54,593 bases of DNA from JAQVEM01 sp964556165 (GCA_964556165.1 CAZKVH010000010.1:1-54593); one strand, 5' to 3'. Counted from the first letter of the stretch, positions 44,780 to 54,323 are shown. The notes: a model not told the origin generated them from the letters alone. Program-made: numbers and translations.

Positions 44780-45412
44780 CTAACTTATAACATCAAAATC
44801 AAATTCTCTTAGCATATCCACAAATTTATTAACAGGAAGCCCGACTATATTATAAAAACAACCGTTTATCCTCTCTATCAGCAGACTTCCATACCCTGAT
44901 ACATTATAAGCGCCCGCTTTATCCAGTACATCTTCCTTTTCCAGGTAACTTCTGATTTCCTCTTCTGTTAATTTCCTGAATTTAACATCAGTAGATTCTG
45001 TGTCACAATCATATTTACCAGAAAAACCATCAAAAATGCAAATCCCGCTTATTACTTTATGAACCTTACCCGAAAGTATACTTAAAAATCTGGCTGCCTG
45101 GTCTTTATTAACCGGTTTACCAAGAATTCTTTTACCCGTATAAACAACAGTATCAAAACCTGCAATTAAAAAACCTGCTGGATAATCCTGCACGCCTTTT
45201 TTAAATTTTTTCTCCTTTATATAATTATAAGCACTTTTTGCTTTAATAATACTATTCTGGACAACCATCACATAAGGGTCTTTAAACTGCACCTCTGTAA
45301 AACCCCCGGGGTTTATTACTTCAAAATCCAGCTTTAATAGTTTAAGTACCTTTCTTCTTCTTGGAGAAGCAGAAGCTAAAATTATTTTTTTACGACCTTC
45401 TTTTACCAACAT
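44780..45412 (-). CDS. maf: Maf family nucleoside triphosphate pyrophosphatase
   Basis: A 210-residue enzyme that removes non-canonical or modified nucleoside triphosphates. The loop LASASPRRRKVLKLL (12-26) is the family signature. GFDTVVY (the metal Asp region) and GKVHKVISGICI follow. Maf genes beside mreB are a widespread arrangement. An in-frame TTG 18 bases upstream exists, but the ATG at 45412 gives the usual start; no clear ribosome site is seen, and overlap with the preceding gene (23 bases) suggests coupling. Confidence 0.93.
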   Translation of the reverse strand: MLVKEGRKKIILASASPRRRKVLKLLKLDFEVINPGGFTEVQFKDPYVMVVQNSIIKAKSAYNYIKEKKFKKGVQDYPAGFLIAGFDTVVYTGKRILGKPVNKDQAARFLSILSGKVHKVISGICIFDGFSGKYDCDTESTDVKFRKLTEEEIRSYLEKEDVLDKAGAYNVSGYGSLLIERINGCFYNIVGLPVNKFVDMLREFDFDVIS

Positions 45413-45644
45413 CAGCCAATAAAAAAGCAATCAGTATCCCTATTATCGCTCCCAGTGTAATATTTACATGAATTCCAAAACTTATATCAATTAAATATAA
45501 ATTAAGGCTGAGAGAATCAGTGCCCACCTTCAGGCCTTCGTCTAATAAAGGTATCATATCACTTAAAACATGGCCTAAAATAGCTCCTATTATACCTCCA
45601 ATAAGCACTATAAAAAAAACTATTTTTCCTCTTCTTCTATTCAT
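45390..45644 (-). CDS. Small membrane protein, DUF4321-like
   Basis: An 84-residue protein. It has a basic N-terminus (MNRRRGK) and a membrane helix with small residues (IGGIIGAILGHVL). A middle stretch with SLNLYLIDISFGIHVNI is followed by a second helix (GAIIGILIAFLLA). Layout and size match the DUF4321 family, which usually lies beside maf/mreB in Gram-positive-type genomes. The function is unknown; a helper role in shape or division is a guess from position. AAAGGTGG precedes the ATG. It overlaps maf by 23 bases. Confidence 0.8.
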   Translation of the reverse strand: MNRRRGKIVFFIVLIGGIIGAILGHVLSDMIPLLDEGLKVGTDSLSLNLYLIDISFGIHVNITLGAIIGILIAFLLADVGKRRS

Positions 45645-45678
45645 CAGCCACCTTTAAAAAAGTTATCTTTTAACCATT

Positions 45679-46077
45679 TTACTTAAAAAACAAATCAATT
45701 TCTCTTCTGGCACTCTCTGTTGAATCCGAGCCATGAATTACATTAGTTGTAATATCAACGCCAAAGTCACCTCTTATGGTTCCTTTTTCAGCTTTTTTTG
45801 AATCCGTGGATCCCATAAGATTTCTCATCCTTGTGATAGCATCTCTCCCGCTAACTATCATAACCACTGACGGGCCAGAGGTTATATAAGCAATCAATGC
45901 GTTAAAAAAGCTCTTATCTTTATGTTCATGGTAATGCCTGTAGGCAATATCTCTGCTGATTTTTATCATCTTCAATTTCTCGATATCAAGGCCTTCTGCT
46001 TCTATCCGGGATATTATTTTCCCAATAACCTTTTTCTCGACACCATCAGGCTTTATTATGACAAGGCTCTTTTCCAT
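45679..46077 (-). CDS. ndk: Nucleoside diphosphate kinase
   Basis: A 132-residue enzyme, slightly shorter than usual. It keeps NTP pools balanced by phosphate transfer through H115 (NVIHGSDS). The IIKPDGV opening, the RDAITRMRNLMGSTD loop and TIRGDFGVD match the family. A GTG three bases upstream is possible; the ATG is chosen. It is 34 bases before the DUF4321-like gene. The 97-base gap after the zinc-ribbon gene has no clear promoter. Confidence 0.96.
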   Translation of the reverse strand: MEKSLVIIKPDGVEKKVIGKIISRIEAEGLDIEKLKMIKISRDIAYRHYHEHKDKSFFNALIAYITSGPSVVMIVSGRDAITRMRNLMGSTDSKKAEKGTIRGDFGVDITTNVIHGSDSTESARREIDLFFK

Positions 46078-46177
46078 CACACCACTATTGTCTATTATAT
46101 AATTAGTATCTTAAATTTATTCCGTTAAACATTTAAATCTTATCCCAAGACCTGACCGACTCTTGCACCGTCCATTT

Positions 46178-46639
46178 TTACTGCTGGGGAGTTTTGCAAT
46201 ACGGGCAAACCTTCCAGTCAAGATTCAGAGGTTTACCGCAATTGATACATGGATTCTTTAACTTTTTCCTGCAGTAAGGACATATCAAAAAATCATCTTT
46301 TATGGGTTTACCACAGGCAGGACATCGCAATTGTTTATCTTCAATCAACATCTCCATTCTCTTAATTTCAAGGTCCCTCTCAATTATGTCATCTATAAAT
46401 TCGGGTGGTCTCAATATCAAATAGAGAATTAATCCCAGGAAATTCAATACCAGCACGACCAGAGTCCAGAAAATAGCAGGAGCAATGCTTTCACTCCTCA
46501 GCCTTGCGTCTCTATAAGTCCAGTATACGAAGGCAAGCCATACAAAAACCAGAATAAAAATCAAACCGTAAAACAGGTTCTTCCATATAGGTAGATTAAA
46601 AAAATCTATAATTTTATCGAAATATTCAAATAAATCCAT
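46178..46639 (-). CDS. Membrane protein with two C-terminal zinc ribbons
   Basis: A 153-residue protein. It has two membrane helices (about 22-41 and 56-77) joined by a charged loop (YRDARLRSESI). A short helix (85-103) and two zinc ribbons follow: C106-x2-C109 with C120-x2-C123, and C131-x2-C134 with C145-x2-C148. This is a DZR-type C-terminus on a PLDc_N-like membrane hairpin. The function is unknown; the ribbons would sit on the cytoplasmic side if the positive-inside rule holds and could bind a protein or RNA partner. The ATG at 46639 has GGAGG four bases before it. It lies between folC and ndk. Confidence 0.8.
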   Translation of the reverse strand: MDLFEYFDKIIDFFNLPIWKNLFYGLIFILVFVWLAFVYWTYRDARLRSESIAPAIFWTLVVLVLNFLGLILYLILRPPEFIDDIIERDLEIKRMEMLIEDKQLRCPACGKPIKDDFLICPYCRKKLKNPCINCGKPLNLDWKVCPYCKTPQQ

Positions 46640-46697
46640 CAATCCTCCAGATTAAATTACACTTTTTTATTTTAAAGATTCTGTAAAACTAATTAAT

Positions 46698-48014
46698 CTA
46701 ATTTACAATATTTTCCAAATTTGTTATTGAACCAGTAATGCATATAATATCATTTATATCAGAAATTTTTAAAGCAAATTTTAATGATTTTTTAACACTC
46801 TCCACACTGTGCAACTGGATGGGGTGTTCCCTTATACCTTCTGATTGCTTTATTTTATATTTTACCACCTCTTCAAGTCTATCCAGGCCAAGGCTTCTTT
46901 TACTCATACTTGAGGTTAAAATTAAAACATTACTTATGCTGATGATTTTTTCAACCATACTCTCATAATCCTTATCCTTCAAAACAGCAAAAATAATTAC
47001 TTTCCTGCGATTTTTAAAATAATCATTCATACTCTTAACAAGAGCATCTATCCCTTCAGGATTATGACTGGCATCTACTATCACAAGAGGCTCTTTTCTA
47101 ATGATTTCAAACCTTCCCATAATTCTTATAGAGCTTATGCCCTCTTTTAATTTTTCATCAATTAATTTTCTCTTCCTGGTATTCATATAAAGTTCTGACA
47201 GCGCTATAGAAAGTGACATATTTACAGGTTGATACTGTCCTAAAAGAGGCAACATAAGATTTCTATAAATACCATTAATTCCTTTAATGTCAAGAAGCCA
47301 TCCATTAAGTCCCAGGTTTTCTTTTTTTAAAATGTTAAAGTCCTTACCATACAAAAAAAGACTTGAGCCTGTATCAATTACTTTCTTATTTAAGACTTCG
47401 ATTACTTTTTTATTAAGGCTAGTTGTTGCGACAAGCGCGCCGCTCTTTATAACTTCGACTTTCTCAGACGATATTTTTTCTATTGTATTTCCCAGGTAAT
47501 AAGTATGTTCCAGGCTTACTCCTGTGAGCCCTACTACTTTAGCATCTACAACATTGGTAGCATCCCATCTCCCACCCATCCCTGACTCCAGCACCATAGC
47601 TTCAAGGTTCTCGTCTTCAGCCAGTTTGAGTGCCATTGCAGAGATTATCTCAAATTGTGTGAGAGGTCCGTCAAGATTCATTTTATTTACTTCCCTGATA
47701 TAAGGGTATATACGGTTGAATGCAGCTGAAAACTTCTCTTTAGAGATTTCTCTTCCGTTTATTCCTATCCTTTCTGTGTAATTGTTTATATGAGGGGAAA
47801 TATAGTAACCCGTTCTGATACCATTGTATCTTAATATTTCAGAAGTAATCTTTGTAGTGGATGTTTTGCCATTTGAACCTACAATATGAATGAAGCCAGC
47901 CTTCTTCTGGGGATTGCCCATAAGCTCGAGTATTTTTTTTATTCTTGTCAGGCCGAATTTTATTCCAAAAACAAGGCAGTCATCCAAATATTTACATACC
48001 TGATAGTATTCCAC
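46698..48014 (-). CDS. folC: Folylpolyglutamate / dihydrofolate synthase
   Basis: A 438-residue Mur-ligase-fold enzyme that adds glutamates to folates. The ATP loop is GSNGKTSTT (46-54), and ESGMGGRWDATNV is the Omega-loop/metal region. SLEHTYYLGNT (histidine region) and VDASHNPEGI near the C-terminal domain follow. The long tail supports retention of the folates used by FolD and AcsE. The start is a GTG with no clear ribosome site. It is 15 bases after valS. The nearby valS-folC order is common in Gram-positive-type genomes. Confidence 0.95.
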   Translation of the reverse strand: MEYYQVCKYLDDCLVFGIKFGLTRIKKILELMGNPQKKAGFIHIVGSNGKTSTTKITSEILRYNGIRTGYYISPHINNYTERIGINGREISKEKFSAAFNRIYPYIREVNKMNLDGPLTQFEIISAMALKLAEDENLEAMVLESGMGGRWDATNVVDAKVVGLTGVSLEHTYYLGNTIEKISSEKVEVIKSGALVATTSLNKKVIEVLNKKVIDTGSSLFLYGKDFNILKKENLGLNGWLLDIKGINGIYRNLMLPLLGQYQPVNMSLSIALSELYMNTRKRKLIDEKLKEGISSIRIMGRFEIIRKEPLVIVDASHNPEGIDALVKSMNDYFKNRRKVIIFAVLKDKDYESMVEKIISISNVLILTSSMSKRSLGLDRLEEVVKYKIKQSEGIREHPIQLHSVESVKKSLKFALKISDINDIICITGSITNLENIVN

Positions 48015-48029
48015 AGTTTCACAACTTAT

Positions 48030-50726
48030 TTATAGGTTAATATCCTTTATCCTTGCAAGCTGTTCCTTCAAAGCTTCCAGTAGTTTATCTGCCTGCTCAA
48101 GTTTATCTTTTTCCTTCTTTATAATACTGGCAGGTGCTTTACTCATAAAATCTTTATTTGATATCTTGATGCTGCCCTTTTCAGATTCCATCTCTACTTT
48201 CTTTATTCTATCTTCTATCCTCTTTATCTCCAATTCTATATCAAGTGCATCGATAAGATAAATAAAAATATCTATCCTGCCGGCAGTGGTCTTTATGTAG
48301 CCTTTTTTGTCTCCGCAGTCCCCAAACTCCAATTTTGCCACTCCTGCCAGACTGCAGATATATCTTTCATTATTTTTTATAAATAATTCATTTTTTTTAT
48401 CGGCACCAAGGCTTATTTTAATTTTTTTTGCCGGGTTTATTTTTAGATCCGATCTTATCTTCCTTATCTCGGTTATTACTTTAAAAAGAATTTTTATTTT
48501 TTCTTCAACTTCCGGATTTAACCTCGCTAGTTCAAATTCAGGGAAATTAGCTATAGCCAGACTTTTTCCATCATGCGGTATACTCTGCCATATTCTCTCG
48601 GTAACAAAAGGCATAAAAGGATGGAGAACCCTTAGATATTTTTCAAGGACATACCATAAAACAAACATCGTATTTTTGCTTTCGCTATCATTTTCCCCAT
48701 GATATATTCTGACTTTAGCCGACTCGATATACCAGTCACAGTAATCATTCCAGAAAAAACTTACCAGCAGTTTTGATGCAAAAGCAAAATTATACCTGCC
48801 AAGATATTTTTCAACTTCTCTAATCACCCTGTGCAACCCTGATACTATCCACTCATCCCATATATTCAAGTTCAGTTGCTCCAGGCTAACGGCTTTAAAA
48901 TCCATATCTTTATCCAGGTTTGATAATACAAATTTCGAAGCATTCCATATCTTATTGGCAAAATTCCTTGCACCTTCAATCTTTTCATCACCCAGAATCA
49001 AGTTTCTCCCCGGAGTTGTTAAAGATGCAAGCGTAAATCTTAGAACATCCGCTCCCTTCTCTTCTATTATGTCCATTGGGTCAACTACATTTCCCTTGGA
49101 CTTGCTCATTTTCTGACCCGAAGCATCATTTACCAGAGGGTTTATAAAAACTTCTTTAAAAGGAATATTTTTCCTGAAATGCAGGCTCATCATAATCATT
49201 CGTGCAACCCAGAAAAAAATAATATCATGAGCAGTCACAAGTGTGTCAGTCGGGAAAAAATATTCCAGGTCCTCTGTTTTTTCGGGCCATCCAAAAACTG
49301 CAAAGGGCCACAGGCACGAACTAAACCAGGTATCCAGAACATCGCTATCCTGCCTGAAACTGCTTCCACCGCAATCAGGGCAGCTCGCAGGCTCCTCTTC
49401 GCTAACAATCATCCTTCCGCAATTATTACAATACCATACCGGAATCCTGTGCCCCCACCACAACTGGCGGGATATGCACCAGTCCCTAATGTTTTCCATC
49501 CAATCAAAATATATCTTTTCCCACTTCTCCGGTATTATCCTTACACTTCCATCCTTCACAGCTTTAATAGCTGGACCTGCAAGCTTCTTCATGGATACGA
49601 ACCACTGCATTGAAATCCTTGGTTCTACTACTGTGCTGCATCTCGAACAAATTCCTACTGATGATATATGATTTTTTTTACCGGCAAGATACCCAAGGGA
49701 TTCCAGATCCCTTAAAACCTCCTGCCTTGCTTTATAGCGGTCAAGCCCCTTATACTTACCTGCATTGGAATTAAGAGTGGCATCTTCTTCAAGTATATTT
49801 ATCTGCTCCAGATTATGCCTCTTACCAATTTCAAAGTCATTGGGGTCATGAGCCGGCGTTACTTTTACTGCGCCGGTTCCAAATTCCATATCTACAAAAG
49901 AATCCTCTATGACGGGAATCTTCCGTCCCATAAGTGGCAGATAAACATATCTGCCTTTATATTTTTTATATCTTTTATCTTCAGGGTTTACAGCAACTGC
50001 CGTATCTCCAAGCATTGTTTCCGGTCTTGTTGTTGAAACAATTATATATTCTTCTTTGCTGGGCTTGCCTGTATTAGAGTCTATCAATGGGTATTTGATA
50101 TCCCAGAGGCTCCCTTTCTTTTCAACATGCTCTACTTCGATATCGGAAATCGCAGTACGGCATCTCGGGCACCAATTAATCATGTAGTTTCCCCTGTAAA
50201 TCAGCCCCTCGTTATAAAGAGCTACAAATTCTGTCGTTACCGCCTTTACATATCTTTCATCAAACGTAAATCTCTCTCTATCCCAATCTAATGAACAACC
50301 CAGTGATTTTAACTGCTCTATAATCCGGTTGCCGTATTTCTCCCTCCATTTCCATACCTCATCTACAAATTTCTCCCTGCCCAGCTCAAATCTATTTATA
50401 TTTCTCTTTTCCAGAACTTTTTCCACCACATTCTGTGTTGCGATTCCTGCATGGTCGGTCCCGGGTACCCATGTGGTGTTATATCCTTTCATCCTTTTAT
50501 ATCTTACAATTACATCCTGCAGGGAATTATTTAAAGCATGACCTATATGAAGATAACCTGTTACATTGGGAGGAGGTATCACAATACTAAACGGAGTTTT
50601 TGATTTGTCTACTTCTGCAGAAAAACACTTATTTTCAAGCCAGTAATTATAAATTTTCTTCTCAAATAATGAAGGGCTGTACTTGCCTTCAATTCCTTCA
50701 AACATATTAAGCTGACTTTTCCTCAT
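48030..50726 (-). CDS. valS: Valyl-tRNA synthetase
   Basis: An 898-residue class I synthetase. HIGH lies at 60-63 (TGYLHIGHALN). The editing domain contains TTRPETMLGD and DPNDFEIG. A Cys set (CNNCGRM ... CPDCGG) lies mid-protein, and KMSKSKGN follows. The last 70 residues form the tRNA-binding coiled coil. The length is normal. The ATG at 50726 overlaps the clpX end by 20 bases; the ATG at 50705, right after the clpX stop, is the alternative. No T-box leader is possible in this overlapped layout. Confidence 0.97.
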   Translation of the reverse strand: MRKSQLNMFEGIEGKYSPSLFEKKIYNYWLENKCFSAEVDKSKTPFSIVIPPPNVTGYLHIGHALNNSLQDVIVRYKRMKGYNTTWVPGTDHAGIATQNVVEKVLEKRNINRFELGREKFVDEVWKWREKYGNRIIEQLKSLGCSLDWDRERFTFDERYVKAVTTEFVALYNEGLIYRGNYMINWCPRCRTAISDIEVEHVEKKGSLWDIKYPLIDSNTGKPSKEEYIIVSTTRPETMLGDTAVAVNPEDKRYKKYKGRYVYLPLMGRKIPVIEDSFVDMEFGTGAVKVTPAHDPNDFEIGKRHNLEQINILEEDATLNSNAGKYKGLDRYKARQEVLRDLESLGYLAGKKNHISSVGICSRCSTVVEPRISMQWFVSMKKLAGPAIKAVKDGSVRIIPEKWEKIYFDWMENIRDWCISRQLWWGHRIPVWYCNNCGRMIVSEEEPASCPDCGGSSFRQDSDVLDTWFSSCLWPFAVFGWPEKTEDLEYFFPTDTLVTAHDIIFFWVARMIMMSLHFRKNIPFKEVFINPLVNDASGQKMSKSKGNVVDPMDIIEEKGADVLRFTLASLTTPGRNLILGDEKIEGARNFANKIWNASKFVLSNLDKDMDFKAVSLEQLNLNIWDEWIVSGLHRVIREVEKYLGRYNFAFASKLLVSFFWNDYCDWYIESAKVRIYHGENDSESKNTMFVLWYVLEKYLRVLHPFMPFVTERIWQSIPHDGKSLAIANFPEFELARLNPEVEEKIKILFKVITEIRKIRSDLKINPAKKIKISLGADKKNELFIKNNERYICSLAGVAKLEFGDCGDKKGYIKTTAGRIDIFIYLIDALDIELEIKRIEDRIKKVEMESEKGSIKISNKDFMSKAPASIIKKEKDKLEQADKLLEALKEQLARIKDINL

Positions 50727-51987
50727 CTTTTAGAAAAACTTTATTTTTGGCTTTGACTGATACCCCGGGTTCGATTTTACTCTTTATAACTTCCTCTGTT
50801 ATCAGGTATTTATTTATATCTCTTTGCTCGGGTATCTCAAACATCATATTTAGCATAATCTCTTCCATTATTGCCCTGAGCCCTCTTGCTCCTGTCCTTC
50901 TATTTAAAGCAAGCCTGGATATTTCCCTCAGGGCATCTTCGGTAAACTCCAGCTCAACATTATCCATCCTTAACATCTTTTTATATTGCCTTACCAGAGA
51001 GTTTCTGGGCTCGGTTAAAATTCTTACAAGGTCTTCTTCCGTAAGGCTGGTCAATGTACTCAGGACAGGAAGCCTCCCTATGAGTTCAGGGATCAGACCA
51101 TATTTCAGCAAATCCTCCGGCATGACCTGTGGTAGAAGTTTATCAACCTTTTCATTTTTATCAGGAACTTTCCGTGAAATAAAGCCAACACTGCTTTCAT
51201 TTATCCTTTTTTCAATTATCTCCTCCAGGCCGCTGAATGAACCTCCGCAGATAAAAAGAATATTATCAGTGTTAATCTGTATAAAATCCTGATGCGGATG
51301 TTTTCTGCCTCCCTGTGGAGGGACATTTGCCTCAGTTCCCTCTAAAATTTTAAGCAACGCCTGTTGCACACCTTCCCCGGATACATCTCTCGTGATCGAA
51401 GGATTTTCAGACTTTCGGCTTATCTTATCTATCTCGTCCAGATAGATAATACCCGTTTCGGCTTTTTTAATATCAAAGTCCGCAGCCTGTATAAGCCGCA
51501 GTAATATATTCTCAACATCTTCTCCGACATAACCTGCCTCTGTGAGTGATGTGGCATCAGCAATAGCGAATGGCACATTTAATATTCTCGCAAGAGTCTG
51601 GGCAAGAAGGGTTTTCCCACATCCCGTAGGCCCTATAAGAAGAATATTGCTTTTCTGGATTTCCGTGTCATCCTTGCTTAACCTGTCCTCATATCTAACC
51701 CTCTTGTAATGATTATATACCGCAACAGATAATACTTTTTTTGCCCTTTCCTGCCCGACAACATACTCATTTAGACTTGAATAAATTTCTTTCGGTCTGG
51801 GCAGATTCTTGAACTCTTTCTTTTTCTCTTCCTTTAATTCCTCCTCGATAATTTCATTGCATAGCTCCACGCATTCATTGCAAATATAAACTCCTGGACC
51901 TGCGATAAGCTTTTTTACCTGGCTTTTTGACTTGCCGCAAAAAGAGCATCTTAAGAAATCCTCTTTCTTGTTATCTTCTGATGACAA
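50707..51987 (-). CDS. clpX: ClpX, ATP-dependent unfoldase of ClpXP
   Basis: A 426-residue AAA+ protein that unfolds substrates and feeds them to ClpP. The N-terminal zinc domain has C14, C17, C36 and C39. Walker A is GPTGCGKT, Walker B is IIYLDEIDKI, and the ISRKVP and RTGARGLR segments near the C-terminus are sensor and small-domain parts. The IGF-type loop for ClpP docking reads IGR in this protein (LIGRLP is a different motif), so the docking loop should be checked on a model. The start is a TTG with AAGGAG 11 bases upstream. It is 99 bases after clpP and overlaps valS. Confidence 0.96.
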   Translation of the reverse strand: MSSEDNKKEDFLRCSFCGKSKSQVKKLIAGPGVYICNECVELCNEIIEEELKEEKKKEFKNLPRPKEIYSSLNEYVVGQERAKKVLSVAVYNHYKRVRYEDRLSKDDTEIQKSNILLIGPTGCGKTLLAQTLARILNVPFAIADATSLTEAGYVGEDVENILLRLIQAADFDIKKAETGIIYLDEIDKISRKSENPSITRDVSGEGVQQALLKILEGTEANVPPQGGRKHPHQDFIQINTDNILFICGGSFSGLEEIIEKRINESSVGFISRKVPDKNEKVDKLLPQVMPEDLLKYGLIPELIGRLPVLSTLTSLTEEDLVRILTEPRNSLVRQYKKMLRMDNVELEFTEDALREISRLALNRRTGARGLRAIMEEIMLNMMFEIPEQRDINKYLITEEVIKSKIEPGVSVKAKNKVFLKDEEKSA

Positions 51988-52086
51988 ATTTATACACGCT
52001 CCTTATTAAAAATTATTTTTACACTCTTAGAACTGACTTTCACTAACAAAGCTCCGTATAATAAGAAAAAAACTTCTAAATAATTA

Positions 52087-52677
52087 CTATTTTTTAAAAA
52101 TAACCTCGTCTATTATCCCGTATTTTTTAGCTTCTTCTGAATTTAATATAAAATCCCTTTCAGTATCTTTCTCAACTCTCTTAACATCCTGCCCTGTATG
52201 TCTGGCAATTATTTCGTTTAAAAGAGAACGTATTCTTACCATTTCCTTTGCATGAATCTCAACATCAATCGTTGTACCAGATACCCCTCCTGACGGCTGG
52301 TGAAGCATAACTCTTGAATTGGGCAGCGAAAATCTCTTACCTTTCTCTCCTGCGAGAAGCAAAACAGCTGCTGCGCTCGCTGCCTGTCCTATGCAAATAG
52401 TAGATACCTGGGATTTTATAAACTGCATGGTATCATAAACAGCAAGAGCGGAAGTTACCACTCCGCCGGGACTGTTTATATAAAGCTGAATATCTTTGTC
52501 CGGGTCTTCGGCTTCCAGATGAAGCATCTGCGCCATAACAACATTGGCAACGTTATCATCAATAGCAACACCCAGAAATATTATCCTCTCTTTTAGCAGA
52601 CGGGAGTAAATATCAAAAGAGCGTTCCCCTCTGCTGGTCTGTTCTATCACCATTGGGATTAAATACTCATTATACAT
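52087..52677 (-). CDS. clpP: ClpP protease
   Basis: A 196-residue serine protease subunit that forms a 14-mer barrel. The triad is S101 (GQAASAAAV), H126 (MLHQPSGG) and D175 (KDTERD). The motif before the Ser reads GQAAS where most have GMAAS. Length and N-terminus are normal. The ATG follows a short GTGAG site. It lies 21 bases after tig, so tig-clpP-clpX is the conserved trio. Confidence 0.97.
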   Translation of the reverse strand: MYNEYLIPMVIEQTSRGERSFDIYSRLLKERIIFLGVAIDDNVANVVMAQMLHLEAEDPDKDIQLYINSPGGVVTSALAVYDTMQFIKSQVSTICIGQAASAAAVLLLAGEKGKRFSLPNSRVMLHQPSGGVSGTTIDVEIHAKEMVRIRSLLNEIIARHTGQDVKRVEKDTERDFILNSEEAKKYGIIDEVIFKK

Positions 52678-52698
52678 TCAAATCATCTCACTTTATAT

Positions 52699-54120
52699 TT
52701 ATTTTGAATCTGGAGTCCAGATTTTTTCATTCTCTGTTTCATCCTGCTTTTCACTCTTACCGGGTGCCCATATCTTTCTTTTATCTTTTAAACCTTCATT
52801 TTTGTCTTCTACTATACTGGCATTGTCTACCAGTAAATCTATTATTTTTTTTCGTCTTAAAGTTCTTATAATAGTATCTTTGCCTTCATTGCTTTCAAGA
52901 AATTTTTTTATTTTATCAATATCCTGTTCTTTATTGTAACTCTTTATTATATTGTCTTTTTCTTTATTTATCTCGTCTTCAGCTGGCTCTATTTTTTTCT
53001 TTTCTTCTCTTTCCAGCGCCTTAAAAATTAAGTATTCTTTTATTTCTATGCTTGCTCTCTCTTTTATCTCCTGATTTAACTTTTCCTCTGTAATATTAAC
53101 AGCTTTAAGGTAAACTTCCCTGGACATATTCTGTTCCTTCAGGCTTCCGTCAATTTCCTCATTAATCTGTTTTATTCTCCTTGTTATCATTATATCAGGA
53201 ATTTTCGTTTTCATATTCTCAGTCAGGTAGTTAAGTATTTCTCCTACTATTTTCTCCCTTCTAAAATTTTTCTTCTGTTCGGTTAATTTCTCTTTTATAC
53301 TGCTTTTAAAATCATCAAGGCTGGCATAATCTCCAAGTTCCTTTAAAAAATCCTCATCTATATCCGGTAATACCTTTCTCTTTACCTCTTTTACCAGAAT
53401 ATTAAAATCAGCTTTCTTACCCGTAAGATTATTATCTTTTATGTCTTCAGGAAGGGTAAGAGTCGCCTTCTTTGTATCACCTTTCTTCATGCCAATAAGT
53501 AAATCTTCAAAGCCGCTAAACAAAGTATTTGAACCGACCTCTAAAAGATAGTCTTTGGCGTTCCCTCCCTCAAATGGGCTGCCCTCTATCTCACCATCAA
53601 AATCTATGGTAACATAGTCGCCTTTCTCCACTGTTTTGCCTTCTTCAACCGGCTCAAGTGAAACATAGCTATTTCTTATATTTTCTATTTGCCTTTCTAA
53701 TTCTTCGTCCGTTACATTCGTCGAATAACCGGTAACTTTTATACCCTTATAACGGGGCAGTTCTATTTCAGGTTCCAGCTCAAGCTCTACTTCGAAACTG
53801 AGGGGTGAGTTCTCCTCAAGATTTGTGACTTTTATTTTCGGGTAATCTATCGGATTTAAATTAGATTCTGTAATAATATCCGGATATAATTCAGAGATGG
53901 AAAGACTTGCCGCTTCATCTAACACATATTGCCTGCCAAAATTTGCGTCTATCACCTGATAGGGTATCTTCCCCTTTCTAAAACCCGGGATATTAGCTTT
54001 TTCGGAGACGTTTTTATATGCTTTCCCAATATGTTTTTTTAAATAATTATTCGATATTTCTATATCTAATTTAATCTTGTTTAAATCAACCTTCTTCTTG
54101 CTCTTTATCTTGTAACTCAA
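52699..54120 (-). CDS. tig: Trigger factor
   Basis: A 473-residue ribosome-bound chaperone. The ribosome-docking loop GFRKGKIP (about 47-54) lies in the N-terminal domain. The FKBP-type prolyl isomerase domain (about 160-240, from EKGDYVTIDFDGEI) and the helical C-terminal arms follow. The C-terminal tail is longer and more charged than usual, with a repeated K-IWAP/K-IWTP ending. The start is a TTG with GGGAGGG seven bases upstream. It is the first gene of tig-clpP-clpX-valS-folC. Confidence 0.96.
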   Translation of the reverse strand: MSYKIKSKKKVDLNKIKLDIEISNNYLKKHIGKAYKNVSEKANIPGFRKGKIPYQVIDANFGRQYVLDEAASLSISELYPDIITESNLNPIDYPKIKVTNLEENSPLSFEVELELEPEIELPRYKGIKVTGYSTNVTDEELERQIENIRNSYVSLEPVEEGKTVEKGDYVTIDFDGEIEGSPFEGGNAKDYLLEVGSNTLFSGFEDLLIGMKKGDTKKATLTLPEDIKDNNLTGKKADFNILVKEVKRKVLPDIDEDFLKELGDYASLDDFKSSIKEKLTEQKKNFRREKIVGEILNYLTENMKTKIPDIMITRRIKQINEEIDGSLKEQNMSREVYLKAVNITEEKLNQEIKERASIEIKEYLIFKALEREEKKKIEPAEDEINKEKDNIIKSYNKEQDIDKIKKFLESNEGKDTIIRTLRRKKIIDLLVDNASIVEDKNEGLKDKRKIWAPGKSEKQDETENEKIWTPDSK

Positions 54121-54173
54121 ATAAATTCCCTCCCGGATTTAATAAAAAAAACCATTTCAACATTAAGAACCAT

Positions 54174-54202
54174 ATTATAATAGAAAATAAATAAAATACA
54201 AA
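54174..54202 (-). promoter_or_regulatory. Possible promoter of tig
   Basis: On the minus strand a perfect TATAAT (54174-54179) lies 17 bases after a weak TTTGTA (54197-54202), about 54 bases before the tig TTG. The -35 box matches the consensus at only three positions, so the call rests on the -10 box. Confidence 0.45.
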
Positions 54203-54258
54203 CTTATGGATAGCTCTAAAAACAAACCTTATGATAGATAAAATAATCTGTATTTCGT

Positions 54259-54297
54259 CTCGCTAAAACTCGCTGCAGAGCCGCAGACTCCCTCGCT
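54259..54297. repeat. GC-rich patch with three CTCGCT repeats
   Basis: CTCGCT occurs at 54259-54264, 54269-54274 and 54292-54297, with a small CTGC/GCAG hairpin between. The patch, up to about 54324, is clearly richer in G and C than the surrounding AT-rich DNA. No gene or known element was recognised. It could be a degenerate repeat family of the genome or the end of a mobile element next to the tRNA genes. Confidence 0.4.
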
Positions 54298-54323
54298 TTA
54301 CCCGGTCCGTCTTTTCAAGTCCC

